Assembly: GCA_963691885.1 (NCBI GenBank) | Contig: OY829843.1 | Span: 1,116,001-1,180,000 of the forward strand | Length of the DNA: 64,000 bases | Direction of reading: 5' to 3' | DNA from: G963691885 sp963691885 | GTDB taxonomy: Bacteria > Pseudomonadota > Alphaproteobacteria > UBA8366 > Aestuariispiraceae | Shown: positions 41,350-50,620 of the stretch, piece by piece | Layout of the letters: each line of letters begins with the position of its first letter | Position numbering within the stretch: position 1 is the stretch's first letter | The notes under the pieces: model-generated | Databases searched by the model: none | Told to the model about the DNA's origin: nothing | What the model saw: the letters and a program-made list of their open reading frames with translations, nothing else | Translations under genes and position numbers: made by a program

Positions 41350-43131
41350 TTAAGCACGACCAATGCGTCTCATTTTTCCGTCGAATGTCGGTAGATTGAA
41401 TACAAACCGGTCTGTGGGATAGGTAAGCGCCTGCTCCTCGAGCAATCCAATAGCAATCTCTTCGCCCATGCGGACACTGTCATAATAGTCTGAGAAATAG
41501 TGCACGCCTGCCATGTTACGTCCGATGGAGATATTGGCTGCCAGCTTGTTCAATTCCCCCTCTACAGTCAGGAATTCTCCCGGTGCATCTTGAACCAATC
41601 CGGACCCGTCTTTCTTCGGATAATAGGCAACTGGACGATCACCCGACACTGTTCTTTGCTTAATGTCAGCTCGGCTTCCATCCGTCGCAAAAACAGCCCC
41701 GGTATCAAAAAACGCTTTTAAAACCGTGACACAAGCACCAGCAACCGTGGCATGGCCAGCGCCATAGCTTGGATGCATCGGCGATCCTTCCTGAAATGCC
41801 ATAGGCAGAAACGCGTTTGATGCGGCACCTGCCCCTTTGTTATGCCGCAATTCAGCGATGGTAGCCGCATTCGCAGCTTCCAGTTCCGAAAGCAGGGTAA
41901 CAAGTTCGGAACCGGGAAACCGCATCTTGATTTCAGACAGACAGGCAATCCTTCCGGCAAGAGTTTCAGGACGCAACCGCAAATGATTATTGTATTTCTG
42001 AAACCGAACAGCTTTCAAGGCACGGGTCGCAACCTCTGTGACCAGTGTCAGAATATGCGGTCCACCGTATAGGGCAAAACCACTGGATTGCCGCAAAGTC
42101 CGCTGATGTCCACCGACAGAGGGCACCGCCACCGAACTTCCACCCGGCCCGGACAGTGCATCAAAGGCAGGGTCAAAAGGGGCGCCAACAGACAACAAAA
42201 TCAGGCAGGCATTCAAATAAGCCTGATACAACGCGTCATCATGAACATAGGTTGCCAGATCACGAGGGGTGGCAATAAAACGTGTGCCGACGTCAAACAG
42301 CGTCGTGTTGTCGCGGGTGCTAAACCCCTCTTGAACGGTCAACCAATCCTGAAGATTGGTCATATAGTCCTGTTTCTTGGCAACAGGAACGCGTTGATCT
42401 ATCTGCTGTGCGCCGTAGTTTATGCACCCACCTGTATCAAGCGCCCCTTTATCCGATGGCAGGCTGGTGGTACCAAGCAGCATGAATTGCAACAGGTAAG
42501 GCCCCTTTTCAACGCCGGGAGATGAACCTCTAAATGCGGTCCCCTCTGTTAGGTTTCCATTAGGACCTGCAACTCTAGGGCGGCCATCGCGACCGGAGAT
42601 GTCATAGCCAATCCCGTTCAGCCGACCGACGCTGTCCGTTAAATTACTGGACCCGGTCTGCCATTCTTCAAAGGAGACATCGCGCAGGATCGCCAGCTCA
42701 TAGACCTCGGCCATTTCATAGGCCAGTTCTTTGGACCCCAGTTCGGGTGCAGGCGGCATGGTCACCGCCTGAGCGTCCGGACCCTCCAAATCGAATGCCG
42801 TGCCGGCGGTTGGCGCTTCCCACCGGCGGCGACCGTCGGGTTCCTTTTCACCCACTTTTGTCGGTTTGTCTGGAACCGGCACTCTGGTTGTAAACGGTTC
42901 GATAAAACCATTGTCAATTGCTTCACGAAACGCCTCAAAATCGGCGGGATCCGCCACCAATCCCGTGTCAGGATCATGGCGAAGCCCTTTGGTAAAGCTC
43001 ATCGCGTAATCTTGTGCAGAATATGCCGCCTCGTCGCTATTTGCCTCGTGAAGGGGATGGGCACGTTGGCGCGCAGTTTCTGCGGCCTTCACCCGTATGT
43101 CATAAGCCTGCTGGCGTCGATCTTCCGTCAT
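41350..43131 (-). CDS. Vanadium-dependent haloperoxidase (bromoperoxidase type)
   Basis: A 593-residue PAP2-fold protein. Vanadate-site residues seen (ATG 43131 numbering): K379 and R387 in KYNNHLRLRPE, the block HPSYGAGHAT with H453, G459 and catalytic H460, and R538 and the vanadate ligand H544 in IGRNMAGVHYFSDYY. Spacing matches the red-algal bromoperoxidase family (K-x7-R; R-x5-H). The serine normally before Gly-His is alanine (A458). Such enzymes use H2O2 to oxidise bromide or iodide. No signal peptide. ATG at 43131 follows a perfect AGGAGG by six bases. Divergent from the unknown/protease pair. Confidence 0.9.
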   Translation of the reverse strand: MTEDRRQQAYDIRVKAAETARQRAHPLHEANSDEAAYSAQDYAMSFTKGLRHDPDTGLVADPADFEAFREAIDNGFIEPFTTRVPVPDKPTKVGEKEPDGRRRWEAPTAGTAFDLEGPDAQAVTMPPAPELGSKELAYEMAEVYELAILRDVSFEEWQTGSSNLTDSVGRLNGIGYDISGRDGRPRVAGPNGNLTEGTAFRGSSPGVEKGPYLLQFMLLGTTSLPSDKGALDTGGCINYGAQQIDQRVPVAKKQDYMTNLQDWLTVQEGFSTRDNTTLFDVGTRFIATPRDLATYVHDDALYQAYLNACLILLSVGAPFDPAFDALSGPGGSSVAVPSVGGHQRTLRQSSGFALYGGPHILTLVTEVATRALKAVRFQKYNNHLRLRPETLAGRIACLSEIKMRFPGSELVTLLSELEAANAATIAELRHNKGAGAASNAFLPMAFQEGSPMHPSYGAGHATVAGACVTVLKAFFDTGAVFATDGSRADIKQRTVSGDRPVAYYPKKDGSGLVQDAPGEFLTVEGELNKLAANISIGRNMAGVHYFSDYYDSVRMGEEIAIGLLEEQALTYPTDRFVFNLPTFDGKMRRIGRA

Positions 43132-43314
43132 TGAAAACCTCCTGTTCTGTATCATATTTTTTTCAACTCTAAGTTAACTAAACTTATTATATTCTTTATT
43201 AAGTTTTCAATAAAAAGATGTATTTTAAGATTTTTTTGCCTTTAAAGACGAAGAAAGTCACATCTCGCCAAACCGACTCAATGGACTTATAATATAAGCA
43301 GGAGAGAGAGAGTT

Positions 43315-44550
43315 ATGGTGGCATCAGCGGGATTGACGCAGAGCGTCTTTACCCAGGACGGCCTTTTCAGTTCACTGACCGCTGCGCAGTTTGAAGCCGC
43401 TGCTGCGCAAACCCTTGCACTGCGCCTGTTTTCTGACCCAGCGGAATTTACCGGCCTTTTGGACCAGCCGATTACGGTTGCGGGCGCCTCTGCCGACTTG
43501 CCCGCCCTTTTCAGCCAACCCAACCTGCTCAGCCTCGGCAATCTGGTTCTACTTGCCCAGGGCGTTAGCGGCATCAACCTGTCCGCCTTTTTCGAAACCA
43601 GTAACTTTGATCAACTCGCCGATGCGTTGATCAGCAGGCCACCGCCCTTGGCGAACCCGGCGGCAGATGCCATTACCAACGCATTTCCAGAACCTGTTGA
43701 CGAAGAAGAGGTCGTTTCCAGTGACGCGCTGAGTATCGGGACCATAACCGGCCCGCTCATCCAGTTTTCAGATTTCCTGCAGCGCCCTTCGGAAAACACA
43801 GCTTTCGGCAGCACGTTTTCAGGTCTGACACAGGAAAGCGGCCTGAATTCCGTTTTCTTCACCCGGGTTGGTGCACCATCCGGAGGATCGGTCGCCATAC
43901 AGGATCTCTTGCTGAACACCCAATCCAGCACAGCAACCGATTTTGCCGTCAGCCTGACCGGTGAAAACGGGGCAAATGCGATCGGCTCTCTGCTGCTGTC
44001 AGGGGCACCGATTGCCAATAACACAGTGATTACACGGGCGGATTTGGCCAATCTGACCTATAGCGGGCCGACGACCGGTATCGGCCTCGACAATTTGAAC
44101 CTCATTGAGCTGCGCGATGACGAGAATGACGACGTATTTGAGGCAAGGGGATCGTTTCAAACCATCACGTTTTCATCCGCCGGCGAGGATCAATCACGCC
44201 GCGACGGCGATGAGCGGATCAGAGATTTTTTCTTCGGCGCCGAGGCATCAAGCGCCCAAACCCAGTTGACGCTTCGGTTCAGCGGATTGAATTCACAGGG
44301 CTTTACGGATGTTCTGAGCGCGATAAATGCCGGTGAACTGCGGGTCAGAGCCGTTGAAAACCGGGCCGATGGCAGCTTTAACCAGGGTATCACGAACCTT
44401 TTCCAGAGCAGCGCAAACGAAATCATCATCCGCTTCCCCTTTCAGCCGACACAGAACGGCGTCAGCAATGCCAATATTCAGGTTGAGCTGAGATCGCTGA
44501 ATCTCGACCTTGATATCTCAACGGTCAATCTGTTTGCGATTTTTGGATGA
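43315..44550 (+). CDS. Protein of unknown function coupled to a serine protease gene
   Basis: A 411-residue protein I do not recognise. No signal peptide. The first ~100 residues are Ala/Leu/Phe-rich and helical (TAAQFEAAAAQTLALRLF), followed by a Pro-rich acidic segment near 105-125 (RPPPLANPAADA, EPVDEEEV) and a beta-rich C-terminal half ending LDLDISTVNLFAIFG. The hydrophobic extreme C-terminus could be a type I secretion signal, but no Gly/Asp nonapeptide repeats are present. GGAGAG precedes the ATG and TATAAT lies at 43288-43293. Its stop overlaps the protease start by four bases. Confidence 0.7.
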   Translation: MVASAGLTQSVFTQDGLFSSLTAAQFEAAAAQTLALRLFSDPAEFTGLLDQPITVAGASADLPALFSQPNLLSLGNLVLLAQGVSGINLSAFFETSNFDQLADALISRPPPLANPAADAITNAFPEPVDEEEVVSSDALSIGTITGPLIQFSDFLQRPSENTAFGSTFSGLTQESGLNSVFFTRVGAPSGGSVAIQDLLLNTQSSTATDFAVSLTGENGANAIGSLLLSGAPIANNTVITRADLANLTYSGPTTGIGLDNLNLIELRDDENDDVFEARGSFQTITFSSAGEDQSRRDGDERIRDFFFGAEASSAQTQLTLRFSGLNSQGFTDVLSAINAGELRVRAVENRADGSFNQGITNLFQSSANEIIIRFPFQPTQNGVSNANIQVELRSLNLDLDISTVNLFAIFG

Positions 44551-45458
44551 TCTCAAGAAAACGTCGTAACAGAGCCGCTGTCCGTAAAGGCCTCCTTGTG
44601 CTGGCAGCCGCGACGCTCAGTTTGTTTGGTCTGGGAAACCCGGCTAGCGCGGAAGAATCCACCTATAACCGCGCCCTCGCTGATTCCAGCGTCTACCCGT
44701 GGAGTGCTATTGGCAAGATCCAGCGGGCGGTTTCCAGCAAGGGACATTGCACGGGTGCCCTGATCGCCGAAGACCTGGTCATTACGGCTGCTCATTGCCT
44801 GTATTTCAGAGAGGGCAAACGATGGATAGCGCCCCGTTACATCCACTTCCTGGCTGGTCTCAGAGGGGAAGAACCACAGGCGCACTCCGTCGCGAAATCC
44901 TATATCCAGTCGCCTGATTTCGATGGAGAGAAATGGGCGGCGGCATCCAACCTGCCCCATGACTGGGCGGTCATACGGCTGGAGAAACCAATCGGCCGCC
45001 TGGTCGGCCATCTTGGCTGGACCGTTTATGGCCCTGAAAAGGTGCGGGCCCTCGCCGCTGATATGAGGCCCATGGTTTTTGCCGGCTACCCCAAAGACCG
45101 GAAATTTGCGCTTTCAGTCGATCGGGACTGCACATTGTCCGGGTATTCCACCGACCAGAACCTGATCAACCATAAATGCGCGATTCTGGGCGGGGATTCA
45201 GGTGGGCCGATCGCTTTAGAACACAAAGGACGTTTGACCGTTCTGGCGATCCAGAGTGCCACCCTGTCCAGCGGGGTGAACAACGCCATCCCGATGAGCG
45301 CTTTCAGGGAGGCCATCAGTGATCTGATCTGGACCAGCACCAACAAGCCACCCGACCTCCGCGCCACCAAAACCGTCTTTGGCGCATTGCCGCTTCGTCC
45401 CTTGCCTGGACCGGATCTCAGAACCTTGCAGGACCCCGCGCTGACCGATGCGGACTAA
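44547..45458 (+). CDS. Secreted trypsin-like serine protease (S1/V8 type)
   Basis: A 303-residue protein with an N-terminal signal (LLVLAAATLSLFGLG, cleavage near ASAEE). The complete triad is visible: H83 in TAAHC, D139 in PHDWAVI and S218 in GGDSGGP. Cysteines at TAAHC and near KGHC can form the classical disulfide. The C-terminal ~50 residues (RPLPGPDLRTLQDPAL) are Pro-rich and outside the catalytic fold. Translationally coupled to the unknown protein upstream (ATGA overlap), implying joint function in or outside the periplasm. Substrate not determinable. Confidence 0.88.
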   Translation: MISRKRRNRAAVRKGLLVLAAATLSLFGLGNPASAEESTYNRALADSSVYPWSAIGKIQRAVSSKGHCTGALIAEDLVITAAHCLYFREGKRWIAPRYIHFLAGLRGEEPQAHSVAKSYIQSPDFDGEKWAAASNLPHDWAVIRLEKPIGRLVGHLGWTVYGPEKVRALAADMRPMVFAGYPKDRKFALSVDRDCTLSGYSTDQNLINHKCAILGGDSGGPIALEHKGRLTVLAIQSATLSSGVNNAIPMSAFREAISDLIWTSTNKPPDLRATKTVFGALPLRPLPGPDLRTLQDPALTDAD

Positions 45459-45536
45459 CTTCTCCGGCGGCGGTCCTGACTGACCGGCACGTTTTCTGAC
45501 CGTCGGTCCACTTCCGGCGCGGCTGTGCGGATCGCC

Positions 45537-47687
45537 TCAATCAACGAAGCGTTTCAGATTGGCCATCTCATCAGACAAGAGTTCCGTATCGGACGAAACA
45601 GAGGCCGAAAGGCGGTCCACATCCGAGGCCTCGCTGGAAACATCAGAAATACGTTCAGAGACCTCTCTTGCGCCAGCAGCTGCCTGGTTAACGTTTTCAG
45701 CAATTTCATTGGTCGCCGAACTTTGCTGCGATACAGACTCGGATATCCCGCCTGCAACCGTGTTCACTTCCCCAATTGTGCTGGTAATGGTCTCAATCGC
45801 GCGCACGGCTTCGGTGGTAATCGACTGCATATTGCCTACCTGGGATGTGATCTCTGCAGCTGATTTCTGCGTCTGATTGGCAAGCCCCTTTACCTCATTG
45901 GCAACAACGGCGAAGCCTTTGCCTGCATCCCCGGCCCGCGCGGCCTCAATGGTCGCGTTGAGCGCCAGGAGGTTGGTCTGCTCAGCCACTTCAGAGATCA
46001 ATTCGATCACCTTGCCGACATCCTGGGCGGCCTTGGCAAGAGAGGCGACAATTTCCCGGGTCTGAGAGGCCGAGTTTTCAGCATCATTGGCGATTTCAGT
46101 CGAATGCGTCACCTGAGAGGAAATCTCGTTGATCGAGCTGCTTAACTCGGTTGCGGCCCCTGCCACAGCATCGGCATTTGCCAGTGATTCCTCTGCCGCC
46201 GCCGAAACAGTTTGCGCGCTCGAAATCACGTTTTTCGACGAATTGGCCATAGATTTGGCCTCATCAGACATTTTCTTGGAAAGCGTGGTCACCGTATCAA
46301 CCGCCGCCTCGACTTCACGCTCAACACGTTCTGCCATCTCCCGCAGCGAAGCCGCCTGTTTGTCAGCCGCTTCATTGCGCAGGCGTTCCTGATCGGCGGC
46401 CATCTGCTGATTCTCAATCGCATTATCCTGGAAAACACTGACGGCGCGAACCATCTCGCCCAGCTCGTCGCCGCGTTCCCGGTCGGCAAGTTCGATGCCC
46501 GTATTTCCACCCGCCAGTTCTTTCATGGAACCTGTCAGCCGGATGATGGGTTTGGTAACTGAATTCCCTGCAAAATAACCGACAAGGGCCACGACGATCG
46601 CAATACAGATCGTGGCAATAACAATCTGAATGGCAAGCGCGCGACTGTCCTCAAACACTTCCTCTGCATCTTCCATCAAGATAATGGCCCAGCGCACGCC
46701 GTTGAAATCCATCGGCAAATACGCAATCACCTTTTCAACACCGTCGAACATCTCGGTGATCATGCCGACATCGCCATTGAGGGCAGCATCAACCGCGGGG
46801 CTTTCGATTTTCCGCTTCAAAATCGTTCCACCATCGGTTAACCGCCCATCATTGCGGACAAGCATATCGGGACCAACGATCAGGGCCTCCCCACTGATCC
46901 CAAGACCAGCGTCATGGGCCATGACAGCGTTGATGCGGTCGATCGGCATCTGGAACACAAGAACACCCACCAGCTTCCCGTCTTCGATAACAGGAGTGGA
47001 CATGAAACTCGCGGGGGCACCGGCACTCGGGGAATAGGGCTTGAAGTCAAAGAAGGATTTATACCCGTCCGTTGGATTGTCCCGCGCCGCTCGAAATGCA
47101 TTCCCAAGATCGGTATCTTTATATTCACCGGTGTTTAGATTCGTCGCGTAGTCGAGTTCCTTAAACACGGTGTAAATCAGATCGCCATCTGGATTGAACA
47201 GGAACACATCGTAATAGCCCCGGTCCCTCAGGAATGTCCGGTAGAAGGGGTGAACTTGTTTATGGAGTTCAGAATAGCTCGACCCATCGGGCGCGAAGTC
47301 CAGTTCTTCCTTCTGACCCGTGGGATTGGGGTTATCCGTTATGTAGAGACGCTGCAGCACCTCTGTAGGGTCCCCTTCCAGCGCGTCCCAGGCCTCAGAG
47401 AACCCTGTTATGGAGTCTACTGTCATCGGAAGATTTGAAATGATATGGAGATCAGCCTCAATCGACTTCAGATAGTCCAGCATCGTGAAGCGCCGGTCTT
47501 CGCCAAGCACGACGAAACGCTCTTCCGTCTGAACCTCGGCTTCGTTATTCGCATTGATGACGTTGAAGGAGCCCAGCAGGACAGAGGTGAAGAAAGCTGG
47601 CAGAAAAATGATCAGGTTCAACCTGTTCTGCAAACTGATCCCACTACGTTTCTTCTCTTCAGAAGAAACGGTTGACGCATCACTCAT
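45537..47687 (-). CDS. Methyl-accepting chemotaxis protein
   Basis: A 716-residue chemoreceptor. An N-terminal transmembrane helix (about 22-45) precedes a large periplasmic sensor of dCache type (about 46-340, with GYYDVFLFNPDGDLIYTVFK). A second membrane helix follows (IVIATICIAIVVALVGYFAG), then a HAMP domain and a cytoplasmic signalling domain. The hairpin tip reads AEQTNLLALNATIEAARAGD, then GKGFAVVANEVKGLA. No CheR-docking pentapeptide is visible at the C-terminus (NLKRFVD). The ligand is unknown. Stands alone with a divergent FAH-family gene upstream. Confidence 0.93.
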   Translation of the reverse strand: MSDASTVSSEEKKRSGISLQNRLNLIIFLPAFFTSVLLGSFNVINANNEAEVQTEERFVVLGEDRRFTMLDYLKSIEADLHIISNLPMTVDSITGFSEAWDALEGDPTEVLQRLYITDNPNPTGQKEELDFAPDGSSYSELHKQVHPFYRTFLRDRGYYDVFLFNPDGDLIYTVFKELDYATNLNTGEYKDTDLGNAFRAARDNPTDGYKSFFDFKPYSPSAGAPASFMSTPVIEDGKLVGVLVFQMPIDRINAVMAHDAGLGISGEALIVGPDMLVRNDGRLTDGGTILKRKIESPAVDAALNGDVGMITEMFDGVEKVIAYLPMDFNGVRWAIILMEDAEEVFEDSRALAIQIVIATICIAIVVALVGYFAGNSVTKPIIRLTGSMKELAGGNTGIELADRERGDELGEMVRAVSVFQDNAIENQQMAADQERLRNEAADKQAASLREMAERVEREVEAAVDTVTTLSKKMSDEAKSMANSSKNVISSAQTVSAAAEESLANADAVAGAATELSSSINEISSQVTHSTEIANDAENSASQTREIVASLAKAAQDVGKVIELISEVAEQTNLLALNATIEAARAGDAGKGFAVVANEVKGLANQTQKSAAEITSQVGNMQSITTEAVRAIETITSTIGEVNTVAGGISESVSQQSSATNEIAENVNQAAAGAREVSERISDVSSEASDVDRLSASVSSDTELLSDEMANLKRFVD

Positions 47688-47908
47688 CTGTTAACCCCCC
47701 CGGACCTACACAAAACTCGATAATGCTTATATTCGCGGTACCCTAGGGTTTAAGACAAAATATGGCAACTATTGCGCCAATCACCGCATTGGTATTTTTC
47801 CCGCATGTCGAAGGGTCATGCAGGGCAAACTGTTGAGAACTCGGCTCAGATGACGCAGTGTATCAGCCCCGACATTTTGCGTGCCAGCACTTACAGCCGG
47901 AGTATTTA

Positions 47909-49066
47909 ATGGAACTGGATATCACCACCCTGCCTTCGGACCTCGACAAGGCCTCTCTGGTTGGACGGGTATGGGCGAATGGCGGGCCTGCCGTTGTCAC
48001 CGTGCATGGGGGCAACATCCTTGATCTGACTGCGCTTTATCCGACGATGGCCGATCTCATAAACGACCCCTCAAAGCTGACTTCAGGAATTCAGGGTGGA
48101 TTACCTGTCATTTGCTCTGTTGAGGAACTGCTCCAGAATTCGGTGGAGGCAAGCCGTGACCCCGCCAAGCCCTGGTTGCTCGCACCCGTTGACCTGCAAG
48201 CGATCAAGGCCTGTGGCGTGACCTTTGTACGCAGCATGCTGGAACGCGTGATCGAAGAACAGGCCGATGGCGTACCTGAGCGGGCCGCGGCATTGCGGGC
48301 CGAAATGGGATCTGCAATCGGCGCGGAACTGAGCAATATCGTGCCTGGCTCAGATGCCGCAAAGGCCATAAAAACTACGCTGTCCGAGAAGGGAATGTGG
48401 TCGCAATATCTGGAAGTGGGCCTGGGTCCGGATGCAGAGGTGTTTACCAAGGCCCAACCTCTCTCCGCCGTCGGGGCCGGTGCCGATATCGGCATTCACC
48501 CTTCCTCCAGCTGGAACAATCCGGAACCCGAGCTGGTGATGATTGTTGACGCGGATGCGAAGATTGTCGGCGTTACCCTGGGCAACGACGTGAACTTACG
48601 CGATGTTGAGGGCCGCAGCGCCCTTCTGTTGGGCCGGGCGAAAGACAATAACGGGTCCTGTGCCATCGGTCCCTTTATTAGACTGCTCGACGAAGACTAT
48701 ACGCTGGACGATGCCAGAAAATCGGTGATCGGTCTTACGGTGTCTGGCGAAGACGGATTTATTCTGGATGGTGAAAGCAATGCCGCTGAAATCAGCCGCG
48801 ACGTTGCGGATCTGGTGGCCCAGGCCTTTGATTGTCATCAATATCCAGATGGCGCCGCGCTCTTCACTGGCACCATGTTTACCCCAATCAAGGATCGCGG
48901 TGCAGAGGGCGACGGCTTTACCCATCACACCGGCGATGTCGTTACAATTTTCAGCGACCGTTTGGGGGCGCTGACCAACCGGGTTCTGCCATCAGATCAG
49001 GTGGCCCCATGGACATTTGGCATTCGGGCCCTGATGAGCAATCTGCGGGAACGCGGTCTTATCTAG
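47909..49066 (+). CDS. FAH-family sugar-acid dehydratase (XylX-like)
   Basis: A 385-residue fumarylacetoacetate-hydrolase-fold enzyme. Conserved parts include LLAPVDLQAIKACGVTFVRS, EVGLGPDAEVFTKAQPLSAV, PELVMIVDADAKIVGVTLGN and DVNLRDVEGRSALLLGRAKD. These resemble XylX of Caulobacter, which dehydrates 2-keto-3-deoxy-pentonates to 2-oxoglutarate semialdehyde. The gene 55 bases downstream encodes a matching semialdehyde dehydrogenase, which strengthens the call. I chose the ATG at 47909 (GGAG upstream) over one at 47858. The pentonate dehydratase and sugar dehydrogenase steps are not in this window. Confidence 0.82.
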   Translation: MELDITTLPSDLDKASLVGRVWANGGPAVVTVHGGNILDLTALYPTMADLINDPSKLTSGIQGGLPVICSVEELLQNSVEASRDPAKPWLLAPVDLQAIKACGVTFVRSMLERVIEEQADGVPERAAALRAEMGSAIGAELSNIVPGSDAAKAIKTTLSEKGMWSQYLEVGLGPDAEVFTKAQPLSAVGAGADIGIHPSSSWNNPEPELVMIVDADAKIVGVTLGNDVNLRDVEGRSALLLGRAKDNNGSCAIGPFIRLLDEDYTLDDARKSVIGLTVSGEDGFILDGESNAAEISRDVADLVAQAFDCHQYPDGAALFTGTMFTPIKDRGAEGDGFTHHTGDVVTIFSDRLGALTNRVLPSDQVAPWTFGIRALMSNLRERGLI

Positions 49067-49121
49067 AATTCCAATGCCTCGAACACACACCGCTGTATTT
49101 TACAGCCAAGGGGGTTGACAG

Positions 49122-50561
49122 ATGACAATACACAAGAATTTTATTGCTGGTGAGTGGGTCGATGGATCCTCCGCATCGCATAACATTAACCCGTCAAACA
49201 CCTCTGATGTTATTGGTGACTACGCAAAGTCGGACCGGGCAGCGGCGGAAGATGCGATCGCGGCCGCAACCAAGGCGTTCGAGACATGGCAATTCAGTAC
49301 GCCGCAACAGCGCTTTGACGTGCTCGATTTTGTCGGCAACGAGATTTTGGCCCGCAAGGAAGAACTCGGTCGCCTGCTCAGCCGGGAAGAAGGTAAAACA
49401 CTTGCCGAAGGGATTGGTGAGGCCGCGCGTGCCGGCCAGGTGTTCAAGTTCTTTGCCGGCGAAGCGCTGCGCATTCAGGGCGAACGTCTCGCCTCTGTCC
49501 GGCCGGGTGTCGAGATTGACATCACCCGCGAACCGGTCGGGGTTGTCGGCATTATCACACCCTGGAACTTTCCAATCGCCATCCCGGCCTGGAAAGTCGC
49601 GCCAGCGCTTTGTTACGGCAACTGCGTCGTGCTGAAACCAGCCGATCTTGTCCCCGGTTGTGCTTGGGCGCTGACAGATATTCTGTCCCGTTCCGGTCTG
49701 CCGGAAGGTGTCTTCAATCTGGTCATGGGCCCAGGCAGCCAGGTAGGTGCCGCCATACTGGAACACAAAGATGTTGCCGCGGTCAGTTTCACCGGATCGG
49801 TGAACACCGGCAAGATTGTCGCCCAGACCTGTACCGCAAGGGGTGCAAAGTTCCAGTTGGAGATGGGGGGCAAAAACCCCCTTATCGTTCTCGATGACGC
49901 GGATCTTGGCAATGCTGTGGAATGTGCCGTTAACGGTGCGTTCTTCTCAACCGGGCAACGTTGTACCGCCTCCTCCCGGTTGATCGTAACTGCCGGCATC
50001 CATGATCAATTCGTCGAGGCCGTGAAAGAACGGCTCGCCGGGTTGGTAATCGACGACGCCCTGAAAGAAGGCACCCATATCGGTCCTGTTGTTGATCAGA
50101 GCCAGCTGGATCAGGACCTGAGCTATATCGACATTGGCAAAGAGGAGGGTGCCTCACTTGTCTTCGGTGGCGAGTTGTTGAGCCGGTCGACTGAAGGATT
50201 CTATCTGTCGCCTGCCCTTTTTGCAGATGCCTCTAACAGCATGCGGATCGCCCAGGAAGAGATCTTTGGGCCGGTTGCCACTGTAATCAAGGCAGTTGAT
50301 TTTGAAGAGGCGATGGCGCTCGCCAATGACACAGAGTTCGGGCTTTCTGCCGGGATTTGCACGACCTCGCTGAAATACACCAGCGCGTTCAAAAGGCGCT
50401 CACAAGCGGGCATGGTGATGGTGAACCTGCCCACAGCGGGTGTCGACTATCACGTGCCGTTCGGTGGGCGCAAAGGGTCGAGTTTCGGACCACGGGAACA
50501 GGGGCGCTACGCTGCTGAGTTCTACACCACGGTGAAAACAGCCTACACGCTTCCGGTTTAA
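49122..50561 (+). CDS. 2-oxoglutarate semialdehyde dehydrogenase (KGSADH type)
   Basis: A 479-residue aldehyde dehydrogenase. Catalytic residues are N149 (TPWNF), E247 (QLEMGGKNP) and the nucleophile C281 (STGQRCTASS). The C-terminal NLPTAGVDYHVPFGGRKGSS is typical of KGSADH enzymes that oxidise 2-oxoglutarate semialdehyde to 2-oxoglutarate. Pairing with an XylX-like FAH-family gene suggests the end of an oxidative, non-phosphorylating pentose or sugar-acid pathway feeding the TCA cycle. The ATG follows AAGGGGG. A terminator lies directly after the gene. Confidence 0.87.
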   Translation: MTIHKNFIAGEWVDGSSASHNINPSNTSDVIGDYAKSDRAAAEDAIAAATKAFETWQFSTPQQRFDVLDFVGNEILARKEELGRLLSREEGKTLAEGIGEAARAGQVFKFFAGEALRIQGERLASVRPGVEIDITREPVGVVGIITPWNFPIAIPAWKVAPALCYGNCVVLKPADLVPGCAWALTDILSRSGLPEGVFNLVMGPGSQVGAAILEHKDVAAVSFTGSVNTGKIVAQTCTARGAKFQLEMGGKNPLIVLDDADLGNAVECAVNGAFFSTGQRCTASSRLIVTAGIHDQFVEAVKERLAGLVIDDALKEGTHIGPVVDQSQLDQDLSYIDIGKEEGASLVFGGELLSRSTEGFYLSPALFADASNSMRIAQEEIFGPVATVIKAVDFEEAMALANDTEFGLSAGICTTSLKYTSAFKRRSQAGMVMVNLPTAGVDYHVPFGGRKGSSFGPREQGRYAAEFYTTVKTAYTLPV

Positions 50562-50585
50562 TACAAAATATATAGAAAATTACAG

Positions 50586-50620
50586 GACCCAAGAATTAGT
50601 TTTCTCGGGTCTTTCTGTTT
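50586..50620 (+). terminator. Rho-independent terminator after the semialdehyde dehydrogenase gene
   Basis: GACCC (50586-50590) pairs with GGGTC (50607-50611), extended by AGAA/TTCT, and is followed by TTTCTGTTT. The T-run touches the stop codon of the convergent PAS-protein gene. Confidence 0.75.
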
